Positions 7,585-16,958 of a stretch of 64,000 bases of DNA are shown here, one piece after another. Position 1 is the stretch's first letter. The number at the start of each line of letters is the position of its first letter. Under the pieces are notes generated by a model. It was not told where the DNA came from. It saw nothing but the letters and a program-made list of their open reading frames with translations, and did not search any database. The stretch comes from UBA1738 sp964388835 (GTDB lineage: Bacteria > Bacillota > Clostridia > UBA1381). Made by a program: the position numbers and the translations under genes. Location of the stretch: positions 1 through 64,000 of the forward strand of contig CAYMBZ010000003.1 of the NCBI GenBank assembly GCA_964388835.1. Direction: 5' to 3'.

Positions 7585-9813
7585 TTAATCAATCCGTTTT
7601 TTTCTGTAATCGGCAGGTGTCATGCCGGTGACCGACTTAAATACTCTGTGAAACGTCTGCTTATTTGTAAAACCGACCATTTCAAGGATTTGCTCAATTG
7701 TAAGTTCGGTGGTTTCCAAAAGGTCTTTTGCTCGGTCGATACGCAGATTATTCAAAAGCTGTTTAAAGGAATAGTCCGTATTGCTCTGAATAAGCCTTGT
7801 AACGGTGCTCTGGCTTGTGCCGAACATATCCGCGAGCTGTTTTAAAGACATATCCTGTGAAGAACAGTTAGCCTTTATGTATGCGTATAGCTTGTCAAAA
7901 TCCGTTACCGTTCGCTCGGAGGAGGTCAGGTAATCTACCAGCTCTTCGATATATGAGCGAACGCCGGATAAGGGCTGTGCGAGAAATTTATTGGCTATTT
8001 CAAAGTCAAGCATATCCTCCATGTATGGTATCTTATTAATCCGCATGTATTTCAATATTGTATTTAATATATAATTGTACATTCTCTTTGTATCGCGCGG
8101 CGAAAGTGTCGGCTTATCGCTTAAAATATCATTTATTGCCGCCAAAATCGTATCTTTATCCAGTGTGGAAAGTGCGGAATAAACGGTAGTTTCATCGGTT
8201 ATTGTAAAGATAAAGGAGTCCTTGGAGCTGATATCTATAACCGGTGTTTCGTTAGGAGTATGATACGGAATAAATGAGTCCAGAGCCTCGGCGTGGGCTT
8301 GCTTCAGCCCCGGAATTCCGCGATATGCCTTACTCATTCCGATTGAAACCGTAATGTATTCAAAATCATTTGTAAGAAAGTACATAATGGAATTCAATAC
8401 ATCTTTTATCTCCTCATGCTGTTTTTCGTCCTTAAAATTCAGTATTATATTAAGCACATTGTTTTCCGCAGGGAGAACATATGTTCTGAATTTTTCGGTA
8501 AACATATCGCACACAACGTTATAAAATCCCGATTTAATGGTTATGTATGATTGATTATCGAATTTATCATAAAAATTCGGTGCGGGAGACAATTGCAAAA
8601 TGACGATGGAGAAAAGGTCGTATTCGAAAGAAAACGAGCCTTCAATTGCGTCAAAATCGGAATCTTTATTGTAAATTTCAAGGTCATTCAGTACATTTAT
8701 AAGATATTTCTGCTGTGCATACGGCAGTGATTTTTGCAGTAAATCAATTTGAGATTTTGCTTTTTGCGCCAGTGATACATTGTCATAAAGCATGTTTGAA
8801 GCAATGCTGTCCTCGCCCTTTAGCGAAGAATATATTTCGCTTATGGGCTTGAAAATGTTTTTTGTATTTCTGAAAGCTATAAAAACGGCGCTGGATATCG
8901 CGATTATGCAAACTGCGATAATCAAAACGATAAAAAGCAAGATATCCTTGTAAATTTCCGAGGTGGGCGTTAATGCAACATATGTATATCCCAAAAGAGA
9001 GCGATTTGCGGTGCCGGTGGATACCAAGTAGCGGTCACGTGCCAAAACGGTTTTAAAGTTGGAATTAGGGCGTGACAGTACGGTGTTGGCAAAATTATCC
9101 GATTGAGTTATTTTTGTGTCGTTATCATTGTTTAAGGAAAAGAATTCCTCAGTAAAATTGTTAAGTATAAAGTATTGCGTAGAATTGTTGTAATTGTAGT
9201 TGTTGAGCGAAATGATTGTAGTTAAATCCACGTTCAAAACGAAGTAACGCTTTTGATTTACCTTGTACACAATCGGAATTGTGTTGTAAGTTTTATCGCC
9301 CGCATGCATTGCACATGGGGAGAGCATACGGAAGTTGTTGTTGGTGTAAATATACAACGATTGCCAGTAGTTTGCGTCGTAGGCGGAATATGTTAAATCA
9401 TCGGAAAAATACTCCGGAATCGGAACACTGCCGCCGGAATGGTACACCACCCCGTTTGTTTGGTCAAGAAGAAATGTGGTTATAACATGGGGTGTTTCCG
9501 CAGAAAACTGTGCAAGTGAAGCAAAAAAATCCGGAGATTGGATTACGTCGTTGCCCTCTATAAACCTATCCGTTATAGGTTGGTGAACGTAAAATTTAAC
9601 GGTACTTTTTAACATATCAATATTGTTTTCACAGTATGCGGATGCCGATTGCATATTTGAAACTGTGTTTTTGTTTGTTATTGCAGTAAGTTTTGAAAAT
9701 GAGGAAAAGCAAACATATACCGAAACAATACTGACGATTATTGCGGGTATCAATATTGACATAAGCAAAAAACTGAAAGTTTCATTCTTTTGTTTTTGTT
9801 TGAAAAATCTCAT
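7585..9813 (-). CDS. Membrane-anchored AraC-type sensor regulator, locus A, 742 aa
   Basis: A one-protein sensor and regulator. A first membrane helix at about residues 15-35 (SFLLMSILIPAIIVSIVSV) is followed by an extracellular, Cache-like sensor region (about 40-285) and a second membrane helix at about 288-312 (DILLFIVLIIAVCIIAISS). A cytoplasmic linker (about 330-630) and a C-terminal AraC helix-turn-helix pair (about 640-742, ending GMTPADYRKKR) complete it. This architecture lets a ligand outside the cell control a DNA-binding domain inside. An AAAGGAGAG ribosome site precedes the start at 9813. The gene is divergent from the solute-binding protein operon across about 366 bp, so it is the likely activator of locus A. 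Its paralog at 36254-38512 stands in the same relation to locus B. Confidence 0.9.
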   Translation of the reverse strand: MRFFKQKQKNETFSFLLMSILIPAIIVSIVSVYVCFSSFSKLTAITNKNTVSNMQSASAYCENNIDMLKSTVKFYVHQPITDRFIEGNDVIQSPDFFASLAQFSAETPHVITTFLLDQTNGVVYHSGGSVPIPEYFSDDLTYSAYDANYWQSLYIYTNNNFRMLSPCAMHAGDKTYNTIPIVYKVNQKRYFVLNVDLTTIISLNNYNYNNSTQYFILNNFTEEFFSLNNDNDTKITQSDNFANTVLSRPNSNFKTVLARDRYLVSTGTANRSLLGYTYVALTPTSEIYKDILLFIVLIIAVCIIAISSAVFIAFRNTKNIFKPISEIYSSLKGEDSIASNMLYDNVSLAQKAKSQIDLLQKSLPYAQQKYLINVLNDLEIYNKDSDFDAIEGSFSFEYDLFSIVILQLSPAPNFYDKFDNQSYITIKSGFYNVVCDMFTEKFRTYVLPAENNVLNIILNFKDEKQHEEIKDVLNSIMYFLTNDFEYITVSIGMSKAYRGIPGLKQAHAEALDSFIPYHTPNETPVIDISSKDSFIFTITDETTVYSALSTLDKDTILAAINDILSDKPTLSPRDTKRMYNYILNTILKYMRINKIPYMEDMLDFEIANKFLAQPLSGVRSYIEELVDYLTSSERTVTDFDKLYAYIKANCSSQDMSLKQLADMFGTSQSTVTRLIQSNTDYSFKQLLNNLRIDRAKDLLETTELTIEQILEMVGFTNKQTFHRVFKSVTGMTPADYRKKRID

Positions 9814-10016
9814 GATTTTTCTCTCCTTTTGGTATTTTTTGTTACTTTTTCGCCTATTTTTTTTTTTTTTTTGAAAAAATTGTTACTCGTTGGTGAAAAT
9901 TGCGAAGCTGGAAATTTTTATATCCACAAGAAATATTTTATAATAAAAAATGAAATTTGTCAACTTTTAAATCATTTTAAAAAGAAAAATATTGTTATTT
10001 TATGCAGATTCTACGG

Positions 10017-10037
10017 GCGTGATCACGCATTTATGCG
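10017..10037. promoter_or_regulatory. Overlapping palindromes upstream of locus A promoter
   Basis: GCGTGATCACGC (10017-10028) is a perfect palindrome. It overlaps CGCATTTATGCG (10026-10037), another perfect inverted repeat. They stand out as GC-rich in a strongly AT-rich divergent intergenic region, about 50 bp upstream of the predicted -35, where an activator or repressor could bind. The rest of 9814-10179 contains long T and A runs and the promoter. Confidence 0.4.
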
Positions 10038-10087
10038 ATTTTCGTGCGGGTGTGTGAATAAAATGATACTCATGAAAATTTTGTTAC

Positions 10088-10117
10088 TTTACACATTAGA
10101 TATGAGTGTGATATAGT
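10088..10117 (+). promoter_or_regulatory. Predicted promoter of locus A
   Basis: TTTACA (10088-10093), an 18-bp spacer and TATAGT (10112-10117), leaving a leader of about 55 nt. The weak -35 and long spacer fit an activator-dependent promoter. The locus B promoter also has TTTACA and a GTGTG just before the -10. Confidence 0.5.
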
Positions 10118-10179
10118 TGAAAATGTAAAAAAACACTGTGCGGCGCTACGCACAAAGTCATAATAAGGAGAGCGAGTAT

Positions 10180-11583
10180 ATGAAAAAAAATTTAATGAAA
10201 ACAATCGCTATGCTTCTGGGAGCTTCAATGGTTCTCGGAGGACTTGTAGGATGCGGAGAAAAGAAACAGCAAACGGACGGAAAGGTTACGATTTCACTTG
10301 CGGATTACTTTTCAGATCCGAAAATCAATCCTGAGGGATATGAAGCGCAAATGGAGGGTGTTAAAAGATTTAATGAAATTTATCCGGATATCGTAATCGA
10401 GGACGGAAAATATTCTTTTGCCACAGATACATATATGGCAAAAGCTGAAGCGGGAACACTTCCGACCGTATATTACGTACCGCTTACCGAGTGCGAGAAA
10501 ATTAAGGATTTGGGATATGCGGCGGACCTTACAAAGTATTTTGAGGAAAACGGTTTTAAGGAAAACTTGAATGATTTGGCGCTTGACATAATTTCAAGAG
10601 ACGGAAAAATGTATTTTGTTCCGGAGCAATTCTATTATGTGGGACTTTTCGTAAACATCGACCTTTATAAAAAGGCGGGCTTTGTGGCAGAGGACGGAAC
10701 ACTTTATCAGCCGACCGATTGGGAGGACCTTGCAAGAGTTGCAAAGGAAGTTAAGGCAAAAACCGGAGCTGACGGATATGCAATGCCTACAAAAGGCAAT
10801 CAAGGAGGCTGGAGATTTACACCGGTTGCATGGAGCTACGGAACCGTTTTTGAGGAAAAGAACAAGGACGGAAAATGGGAAGCTAAATTTGATACCGAAG
10901 AATGTGTAAACGCGGTTCAGTTTATAAGCGATCTTAAATGGAAGCACGATGCAATTCCGGCAAACACTTTGCTTGAAAATGCGGACATATATCAGCAGTT
11001 TGCAGCCGGCAACATTGTAATGACGATGGGTGAATCAAGTATGATAGATAGAATGGTTTCGACATATGGTATGAGCAAAGATAACCTGGGCGTTTTGAGA
11101 ATTCCGGCAGGTCCGGAGCGTGATGTATCGCTTCTCGGCGGTGCTGTACGCGTAATCGACAGAAACGCAACACCTGAGCAGATTGATGCGGCACTTAAAT
11201 GGCTTGAATTCAACGGATATACATATAAAGTTGATGATGAAACCAAACAAAGTATTGAATCGGACTATCAAGTCAAAGAAAGTCAGAATCTTCCGATAGG
11301 TATCAGAGCTATGAGCCCGTGGAAGGACGGCAGTGAGTATGAGTTGTTCCATGACGAAATGATGGCAAAATATCAAAATGTAAGCGATAAGAATGTTGAG
11401 AACTACAACAATACCGATAAGCTTGAGTTCCAGGTTGAGGAAGCGGTTGAAGCTCAATCGCTTTACAAAACATTTGACAATGTTATTCAGGAATGCTTGA
11501 CAAATAAGGATGCGGATATAAAGGCACTTGTTTCAAAGGCTGCTTCAGATTTCCAGAGTAATTATCTTGATTTTGCAGAATAA
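10180..11583 (+). CDS. Sugar ABC transporter solute-binding lipoprotein, locus A
   Basis: An extracellular family 1 (CUT1) solute-binding protein of 467 residues that would capture an oligosaccharide and deliver it to the two permeases encoded next. The N-terminus is a lipoprotein signal with the lipobox LVGC, so Cys25 would be lipidated. The frame is open 14 codons further upstream. I start at the ATG at 10180 because TAAGGAG lies 10 nt before it and the signal peptide begins there. The mature protein has the usual length and the typical FNEIYPDI and GNIVMTMGESSM-type segments. It is a paralog of the 462-residue protein at 38820. No ATPase gene accompanies the transporter. Confidence 0.93.
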   Translation: MKKNLMKTIAMLLGASMVLGGLVGCGEKKQQTDGKVTISLADYFSDPKINPEGYEAQMEGVKRFNEIYPDIVIEDGKYSFATDTYMAKAEAGTLPTVYYVPLTECEKIKDLGYAADLTKYFEENGFKENLNDLALDIISRDGKMYFVPEQFYYVGLFVNIDLYKKAGFVAEDGTLYQPTDWEDLARVAKEVKAKTGADGYAMPTKGNQGGWRFTPVAWSYGTVFEEKNKDGKWEAKFDTEECVNAVQFISDLKWKHDAIPANTLLENADIYQQFAAGNIVMTMGESSMIDRMVSTYGMSKDNLGVLRIPAGPERDVSLLGGAVRVIDRNATPEQIDAALKWLEFNGYTYKVDDETKQSIESDYQVKESQNLPIGIRAMSPWKDGSEYELFHDEMMAKYQNVSDKNVENYNNTDKLEFQVEEAVEAQSLYKTFDNVIQECLTNKDADIKALVSKAASDFQSNYLDFAE

Positions 11584-11597
11584 GGGGCATATATTTA

Positions 11598-12512
11598 ATG
11601 AAAACAACAATAAAAAAGAAGAAAAAAAGGGGAGTATCCTTCTTTTTAAAAGACCTGAGCGGATGGATGCTGATGCTTCCGTCGATAGTATTGGTAGTAA
11701 TGTTTGTGGTACGTCCGCAAATTTTGGGAGTTATCTGGTCAACATTTAATATGAGAGGGTTTACCGTACAGGATTTCATTGGACTTAGGAATTTTCAAAT
11801 AATACTGAGCAACGCGGATTTCTTGAAAACCTTTACAAACACATGGTTGTACTTGATTTATTCCTTGATTGTAGGTCTTTTGCCGCCGTTTGTAATGGCT
11901 ATCATTATGAACGAAATGGCATGTTTCAGAAAAACAATCAGAACGCTTGTATATCTTCCCGGAATAATGCCGGCGATATCGGTATCGATTCTTTGGTCGT
12001 TTGTTTATTACCCGGATGCCACAGGACTCTTAAATATGGTATTGGGAATGTTCGGAATGGAGCCGTATGTATGGCTCCAGGACGGACGCTTCACAATTCT
12101 GTGGATTATCGTAAGTATGACATGGACGGGAATGGGCGGAACGGCGATATACTATTTTGCGGGACTTCAGGGCGTAAATTCAGAGCTGTATGAAGCGGCA
12201 ATGATGGATGGCGCGGGATTTATAAGACGACTCAGAACCGTTACAATTCCGCACATGTTGCCGATGTTTATGCTTTTTGCCGTAAGACAGTGCGTGGGCG
12301 TTTTCCAGGTAGTAAATCAACCGCTTCAAATGACGGGCGGCGGACCGAACAATGCTTCAATGTCATTGGGACTTTTGGCATACAACTATGCTTTTGTGAA
12401 CGGCAAGCCGCAGTTTGCCATGGCGCTTAACGTAATCACTTTCTTTGTTATTATAATATTTACTCTGATATATTATAAGGTTGATAAAAAGGTTACGCAG
12501 GATTTAATATAG
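11598..12512 (+). CDS. Sugar ABC transporter permease, MalF/LacF type, locus A
   Basis: A 304-residue inner-membrane permease of the CUT1 family, with a lysine-rich N-terminus and six predicted membrane helices. The cytoplasmic EAA loop that docks onto the ATPase starts at about residue 199 (EAAMMDGAG). The segment MTGGGPNNASMSLG near residue 250 is typical of the MalF/LacF branch. It starts 14 nt after the binding-protein gene, behind AAGGGG, and precedes the second permease by 22 nt. It would pair with the MalG-type subunit downstream. A multi-sugar ATPase of the MsmX/MalK kind must come from elsewhere in the genome. Confidence 0.94.
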   Translation: MKTTIKKKKKRGVSFFLKDLSGWMLMLPSIVLVVMFVVRPQILGVIWSTFNMRGFTVQDFIGLRNFQIILSNADFLKTFTNTWLYLIYSLIVGLLPPFVMAIIMNEMACFRKTIRTLVYLPGIMPAISVSILWSFVYYPDATGLLNMVLGMFGMEPYVWLQDGRFTILWIIVSMTWTGMGGTAIYYFAGLQGVNSELYEAAMMDGAGFIRRLRTVTIPHMLPMFMLFAVRQCVGVFQVVNQPLQMTGGGPNNASMSLGLLAYNYAFVNGKPQFAMALNVITFFVIIIFTLIYYKVDKKVTQDLI

Positions 12513-12534
12513 CAGAGAGGAGCGAGGACAAGGA

Positions 12535-13419
12535 ATGAAAAAAATTGATTTTGCGTCAAAAGTTCATTACGGCGCTATACGGCCTATTGATATGAAAAGC
12601 ACAAAATACAAGGTTACATACGGAATACTTTCGCTGATAATGTTGCTGTATCTTGTAATAGTATTTCTGCCTGTTGTATGGATGATGCTTTTCGGATTTA
12701 AAGATACGACCGAAATTTATGCGAGAGTTCAGACGTTTTTGCCGAAAGAGATAAAGCTTTCGAAAATGGGCGAAGTTTGGAATCAGCTGGAGCTTTACAG
12801 ATATTATTTAAACACCTTTATAATGGCAATCGGAAATGTTTTGATGGATGTTGTTGTTTGCGGGCTTGCGGGCTACAGTCTATCACGCTTAAAACCGAGA
12901 GGACACGCGATTTATATGACGGCGGTAACAACGCTTATGCTTGTTCCGGCAACATGTGCCATGGTGCCAAACTACATTTTCTTTAAAGATATGGGCTTGC
13001 TTGACACCTATATACCGATGTGGCTTTTGATGGGAACAAATATGTTTGATATTCTCCTGTTTAAGTCAACCTTTGACGGTATATCCAAATCACTGATTGA
13101 GGCGGCAAAGATTGACGGTGCATCCGACCTTAGGATTTTCGTTAAAATTGTAGTACCGCTTTCAGTGCCGGTAATATGCACCTGTGCGATATTTACATTT
13201 AATAACAGTATAGGTGATTTCTTCTGGCCCTACCTTATTATACAGGATGCGGCAAAAGTGCCGCTGGGCGTAAGAATGTTTGAAATCAGCAAATCAACTT
13301 TATCTATCGATAAGCAGATGATTGCTCTGATTTTCTCAATAATACCGCAGATGGTAGTGTTCATTCTGTTCCAGAAGCAGATTATGGGCGGAATAAACCT
13401 CGGCGGAGTTAAAGGATGA
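12535..13419 (+). CDS. Sugar ABC transporter permease, MalG type, locus A
   Basis: A 294-residue second permease subunit with six predicted membrane helices and the EAA loop from about residue 189 (EAAKIDGASDLRIF). It ends in GGINLGGVKG, a glycine-rich tail typical of this branch. It would form the heterodimeric channel with the preceding MalF-type protein. The ribosome site lies in the AGGAGCGAGGACAAGGA stretch before the start. The secreted glycosidase gene begins 13 nt after its stop, which suggests that uptake and depolymerisation are expressed together. Confidence 0.94.
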   Translation: MKKIDFASKVHYGAIRPIDMKSTKYKVTYGILSLIMLLYLVIVFLPVVWMMLFGFKDTTEIYARVQTFLPKEIKLSKMGEVWNQLELYRYYLNTFIMAIGNVLMDVVVCGLAGYSLSRLKPRGHAIYMTAVTTLMLVPATCAMVPNYIFFKDMGLLDTYIPMWLLMGTNMFDILLFKSTFDGISKSLIEAAKIDGASDLRIFVKIVVPLSVPVICTCAIFTFNNSIGDFFWPYLIIQDAAKVPLGVRMFEISKSTLSIDKQMIALIFSIIPQMVVFILFQKQIMGGINLGGVKG

Positions 13420-13432
13420 TAGGAGGAAGAAT

Positions 13433-16400
13433 ATGAAACGTGCACTAACTTTTATACTTGCGCTTTCCATGCTCCTGCAGTTCGGAAGCACGGCGATGGC
13501 GGCAAGAAAAACCGTTAAGGACGGTGAGCTTGAATATACCGTTTTGTGGGAGGAAGATTTTGATTCGGGCAAAAAGGGTCAGGATCCGTTCTCTTCATCA
13601 AACGGGGTTACGATAGAAGAGCATGATGTTGAGCATGGTAACAGTGTAAAGGTTGTCATTGAAGACAATATGTGGCCGAGATTCAGAAAACATTTTGATG
13701 AACCTGTAAAGGACGGTATTCTGTATGTTGGCTACAATATATTCAGAACAAATAAGGGCAGAACCAGTGACGATTACCTTGAATATCACGATTCAAGATG
13801 GGGTAACGGAATGTTTATCGGAACTCTTTTTAATAATGATGAGGGAAAAATCACATGGTATGCGGACATGCATATAGATGCAATCAAAATTCCCGCTCCG
13901 GGAAACACTGTGCCGCAGACAAACGTGTGGCACAGAGTGGAGAGCTGGATTGACCTGAGTAACAGAAAAGCTACATATTATATTGACGGTGAGTTTTTGG
14001 GTGAGACCACAATAACCGATGAGTGTACTCAGATATCCTCATATGAGAGAGGATATGAGGGAGGCTACGGAACCGGAATAGAGTATGTAGACGATTACAA
14101 AATTCTTCACTTTGATGAAATAGGAAGAGAAGTGGACTTGGACTTTGTAATGGCAACTCCGGAATATCTTGAAGCTCCTGCGCTTTTGGAGGCTGATGCT
14201 GATGTTTTGGGTTACAGTTTTTACGATAAAAAGAACACAATCAATGTTGATGTAACCAACTTGACCACAAAGCAGGCTGACGGAACGGTTTATCTTGACA
14301 TAACGGATGAACGCGGAAATAAAGTGTTCTCGCAAGGCAAGAAAACGTCAATCCCGGCAAAGGAGAAAAAGAGTGAAGCGTTCACATTTTCTTTTAGAGA
14401 ATACGGAAGCTATAATGTAAAGATGAGATTTGAAATGGAGGGGCGAAAGACAAGCCGTGCGGAAACAACCTTTATGTTTATAAAAAAGGCTCCGCCGAAT
14501 GAAACGCTGGGATATTCCGCTCATACCTATTGGGGCTACGGAACAGCAGAGCTTGAAAGAAAACAGCAGGTTCTGAAAAATGCCGGATTCACATTTGAGC
14601 GAAGCGAAATTTTCTGGGTTTACTACGTAATGGCAGGATATAAGATGGATGCCGTTCAGCAGAACATCTTGGATATCCAGGAGAAAAACGGAATGAAGCC
14701 GCTTGTTCTTCTTGCCGGTTGGGGCGGAATGAGCGACCTTACCGAGGGTGAGGTTCCGCTTTCGGATAAATCACGAGAAAACTTCAGAAAATATGTATCG
14801 GGTGTAGCCAATGACCTTAAGGGCAAAGTTAAATACTATGAAGTGTTTAACGAAACTCATTTTACCTCAAACCCCGAAGCATACGTTTTGGCACAAAAGA
14901 CAGCATACGAAGCAATTAAGGAAGCAGACCCGGAGGCACAGGTTCTCTGCGGAGCGACGGCGCATGTACCGGAAGATTGGATAGAAATGCTTCTTGAAAA
15001 CGGCGCGGGCGAATATTTTGACGCATTCTCTGTACACCCGTACACAATTGAAAACTTCCCGGAAACGGGCGGAAGATACGGCAGTGCGGAATACATGGTA
15101 TTGCAGTGTAGAAAACTGCTTGACAAATACGGACTTCAGGATAAGGGAATTGTTATCACCGAGCTTTCATATACTGCGGCACCGTCTTATGCAACCGAAA
15201 CTCAGCAGGGTGCTTTCGGCTTAAGACAGTATATGATGGTTCAGCCCCATGTTGAAAGCTTCACATGGTACAACGACCAGAACAAAACCGCGGCAGGCTC
15301 TGACGTTGTTGAGGCAAACTTCGGACTTATGCGTTCGTGGGCAGGTGACGGAATCGCGTATCAGGCAAAGCCGGCACTCCTTGCATGGGCAGGATTTAAC
15401 AGCGTATTGGCAGGAGCGGAGCCTTTGGGTAAGGTTGAAGCAAGGGATGAAAATGTTTGGATTTACAAATTTAAAACCGAAGCCGGTAAGGACGTTATAG
15501 CGGTTTGGAATTCGGACAATCTCCAAAAGAGCGTTGCATTAAAGCTCGGCGCGGAAAGCGTAAATATGTACGACATGTACGGAAATGCAACTACGATTTA
15601 CTCAAATAACGGTGTTATTAATCTGGATATTTCCGAAAACATTACATATTTGGAGGGCAATTTCTCCGAGATTACCCAGGTTGACAACGAATTTTCCGTA
15701 AGGGAGAATTCAGTCGGTTTAATACGCGGTGAAGAATTTACGCTTCGTATCGACAAGCTCCCGGCGGGCGATGTGGAAATTAAGGTAGATTTGCCGGATA
15801 ACATCTTATTAAAGGCTATAGAAAACAATGAAATTGTTTTGGAATCGGGCGCTGAGGGATGTGAGAGCGAGAAGATAAGAGTAAATGCAATTGTGGGCGG
15901 TAAAAAGGTATATGCTCATGAGGTGGCGGTTGAATATATCGACCCGGTAACCTATAATTGCGATGTTCTCCCGTATAACACTCGCAGGTATCAAGCGGTT
16001 TTGGAAATTACCAACGAAAGAAATACGAATGTTTCGGCAGAGTTGGTACTGACAGAGCCGGAGAGTGTTGCCGGAAAGAGTTATAAAATCAAAACCATCA
16101 CTTCGGGCGATACAAGAACGCTGAGAATTAATATTACACCGGAAGAAGCTTCGGAAAATGTTTTAAGACTCAGAGGAGAGATAAATGTAAAAGGTATTGC
16201 CGGAGAAGAAGTGGTTAATGTAAAAGTTGACAAAAATGTCGGTTGTTTGAAGTATGACCCGAAGAAGAAACCCGAGATTGACGGAGTGATTTCATCGGGT
16301 GAATGGGATACTTTCTTGCCGATGAGAATTAACAACAGCAGTATGGCTCAGCAAAAGGCGTGGAGAGGCATGGATGACCTCAGCGCACTTGTTCACACCA

Positions 16401-16882
16401 TGTGTGATGATGACAATTTATACCTTGCGGTTGAGGTGACGGATGATATCTATTGTGACGATGCGGAGCCCGTCAGCGTATGGAGCGTAGACAGTATTCA
16501 GATGGCGATTGCACTAAAACGCCAATCGGGAGCGCCAAGTACCGAAATCGGTCTGGGTATCGCAAGAGGGGAAGCAACGATTCAGAGTTATCTTTCACAA
16601 TCTATTGACGGTGGTGTATCACAAGTTCCGTTCTCGGAAAATGTAAAATACGCCGTTAAGCGATATGAAGAAGAGAAAAAGACGATTTATGAGCTTCAAC
16701 TGCCATGGACGGATATCTATGCGGAGAAACCGAATATCGCGACTATGGATAAGGTTTACTTCTCAATCCTTGTAAACGATGAGGACGGAAACGGAAGAGG
16801 ATGGCTGGAATACTGCGGAGGTATCGGAACGTCAAAGAACCCTGAGCTGTTTATGGAACTTCCTATATATAGGATTAAATAA
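13433..16882 (+). CDS. Secreted clan-A glycoside hydrolase with ConA-like and CBM9 domains
   Basis: A 1149-residue exported enzyme. It has a signal peptide (about residues 1-24), a ConA/LamG-like beta-sandwich (about 35-240) and an Ig-like stretch (about 255-345). A (beta/alpha)8 catalytic domain (about 355-740) follows, then further beta domains and a C-terminal CBM9-type domain from about residue 946 (PEIDGVISSGEW). The catalytic pair is visible: acid/base Glu474 in FNETHF and nucleophile Glu577 in ITELSY, 103 residues apart, as in GH39-like members of clan GH-A. The GH family cannot be fixed by eye. It has no SLH domain and no sorting signal, so it is either released or held by binding. 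A paralog with the same architecture lies at 48659-52051. Confidence 0.82.
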   Translation: MKRALTFILALSMLLQFGSTAMAARKTVKDGELEYTVLWEEDFDSGKKGQDPFSSSNGVTIEEHDVEHGNSVKVVIEDNMWPRFRKHFDEPVKDGILYVGYNIFRTNKGRTSDDYLEYHDSRWGNGMFIGTLFNNDEGKITWYADMHIDAIKIPAPGNTVPQTNVWHRVESWIDLSNRKATYYIDGEFLGETTITDECTQISSYERGYEGGYGTGIEYVDDYKILHFDEIGREVDLDFVMATPEYLEAPALLEADADVLGYSFYDKKNTINVDVTNLTTKQADGTVYLDITDERGNKVFSQGKKTSIPAKEKKSEAFTFSFREYGSYNVKMRFEMEGRKTSRAETTFMFIKKAPPNETLGYSAHTYWGYGTAELERKQQVLKNAGFTFERSEIFWVYYVMAGYKMDAVQQNILDIQEKNGMKPLVLLAGWGGMSDLTEGEVPLSDKSRENFRKYVSGVANDLKGKVKYYEVFNETHFTSNPEAYVLAQKTAYEAIKEADPEAQVLCGATAHVPEDWIEMLLENGAGEYFDAFSVHPYTIENFPETGGRYGSAEYMVLQCRKLLDKYGLQDKGIVITELSYTAAPSYATETQQGAFGLRQYMMVQPHVESFTWYNDQNKTAAGSDVVEANFGLMRSWAGDGIAYQAKPALLAWAGFNSVLAGAEPLGKVEARDENVWIYKFKTEAGKDVIAVWNSDNLQKSVALKLGAESVNMYDMYGNATTIYSNNGVINLDISENITYLEGNFSEITQVDNEFSVRENSVGLIRGEEFTLRIDKLPAGDVEIKVDLPDNILLKAIENNEIVLESGAEGCESEKIRVNAIVGGKKVYAHEVAVEYIDPVTYNCDVLPYNTRRYQAVLEITNERNTNVSAELVLTEPESVAGKSYKIKTITSGDTRTLRINITPEEASENVLRLRGEINVKGIAGEEVVNVKVDKNVGCLKYDPKKKPEIDGVISSGEWDTFLPMRINNSSMAQQKAWRGMDDLSALVHTMCDDDNLYLAVEVTDDIYCDDAEPVSVWSVDSIQMAIALKRQSGAPSTEIGLGIARGEATIQSYLSQSIDGGVSQVPFSENVKYAVKRYEEEKKTIYELQLPWTDIYAEKPNIATMDKVYFSILVNDEDGNGRGWLEYCGGIGTSKNPELFMELPIYRIK

Positions 16883-16898
16883 AATTGAATGTACGCTT

Positions 16899-16925
16899 CG
16901 AGCACGGCAATGGCGCCGTGCCTCG
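16899..16925 (+). other. Intercistronic RNA hairpin without T-tract
   Basis: GCACGGC (16902-16908) pairs with GCCGTGC (16915-16921). The stem is extended outward by CGA/TCG past a one-base bulge. No run of T follows. It stands 34 nt before the next start codon, so it looks like an mRNA processing or stability element and not a full terminator. Confidence 0.55.
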
Positions 16926-16958
16926 GAGGTATAAAAAATAAAAAAGGAGTAATTAAAA

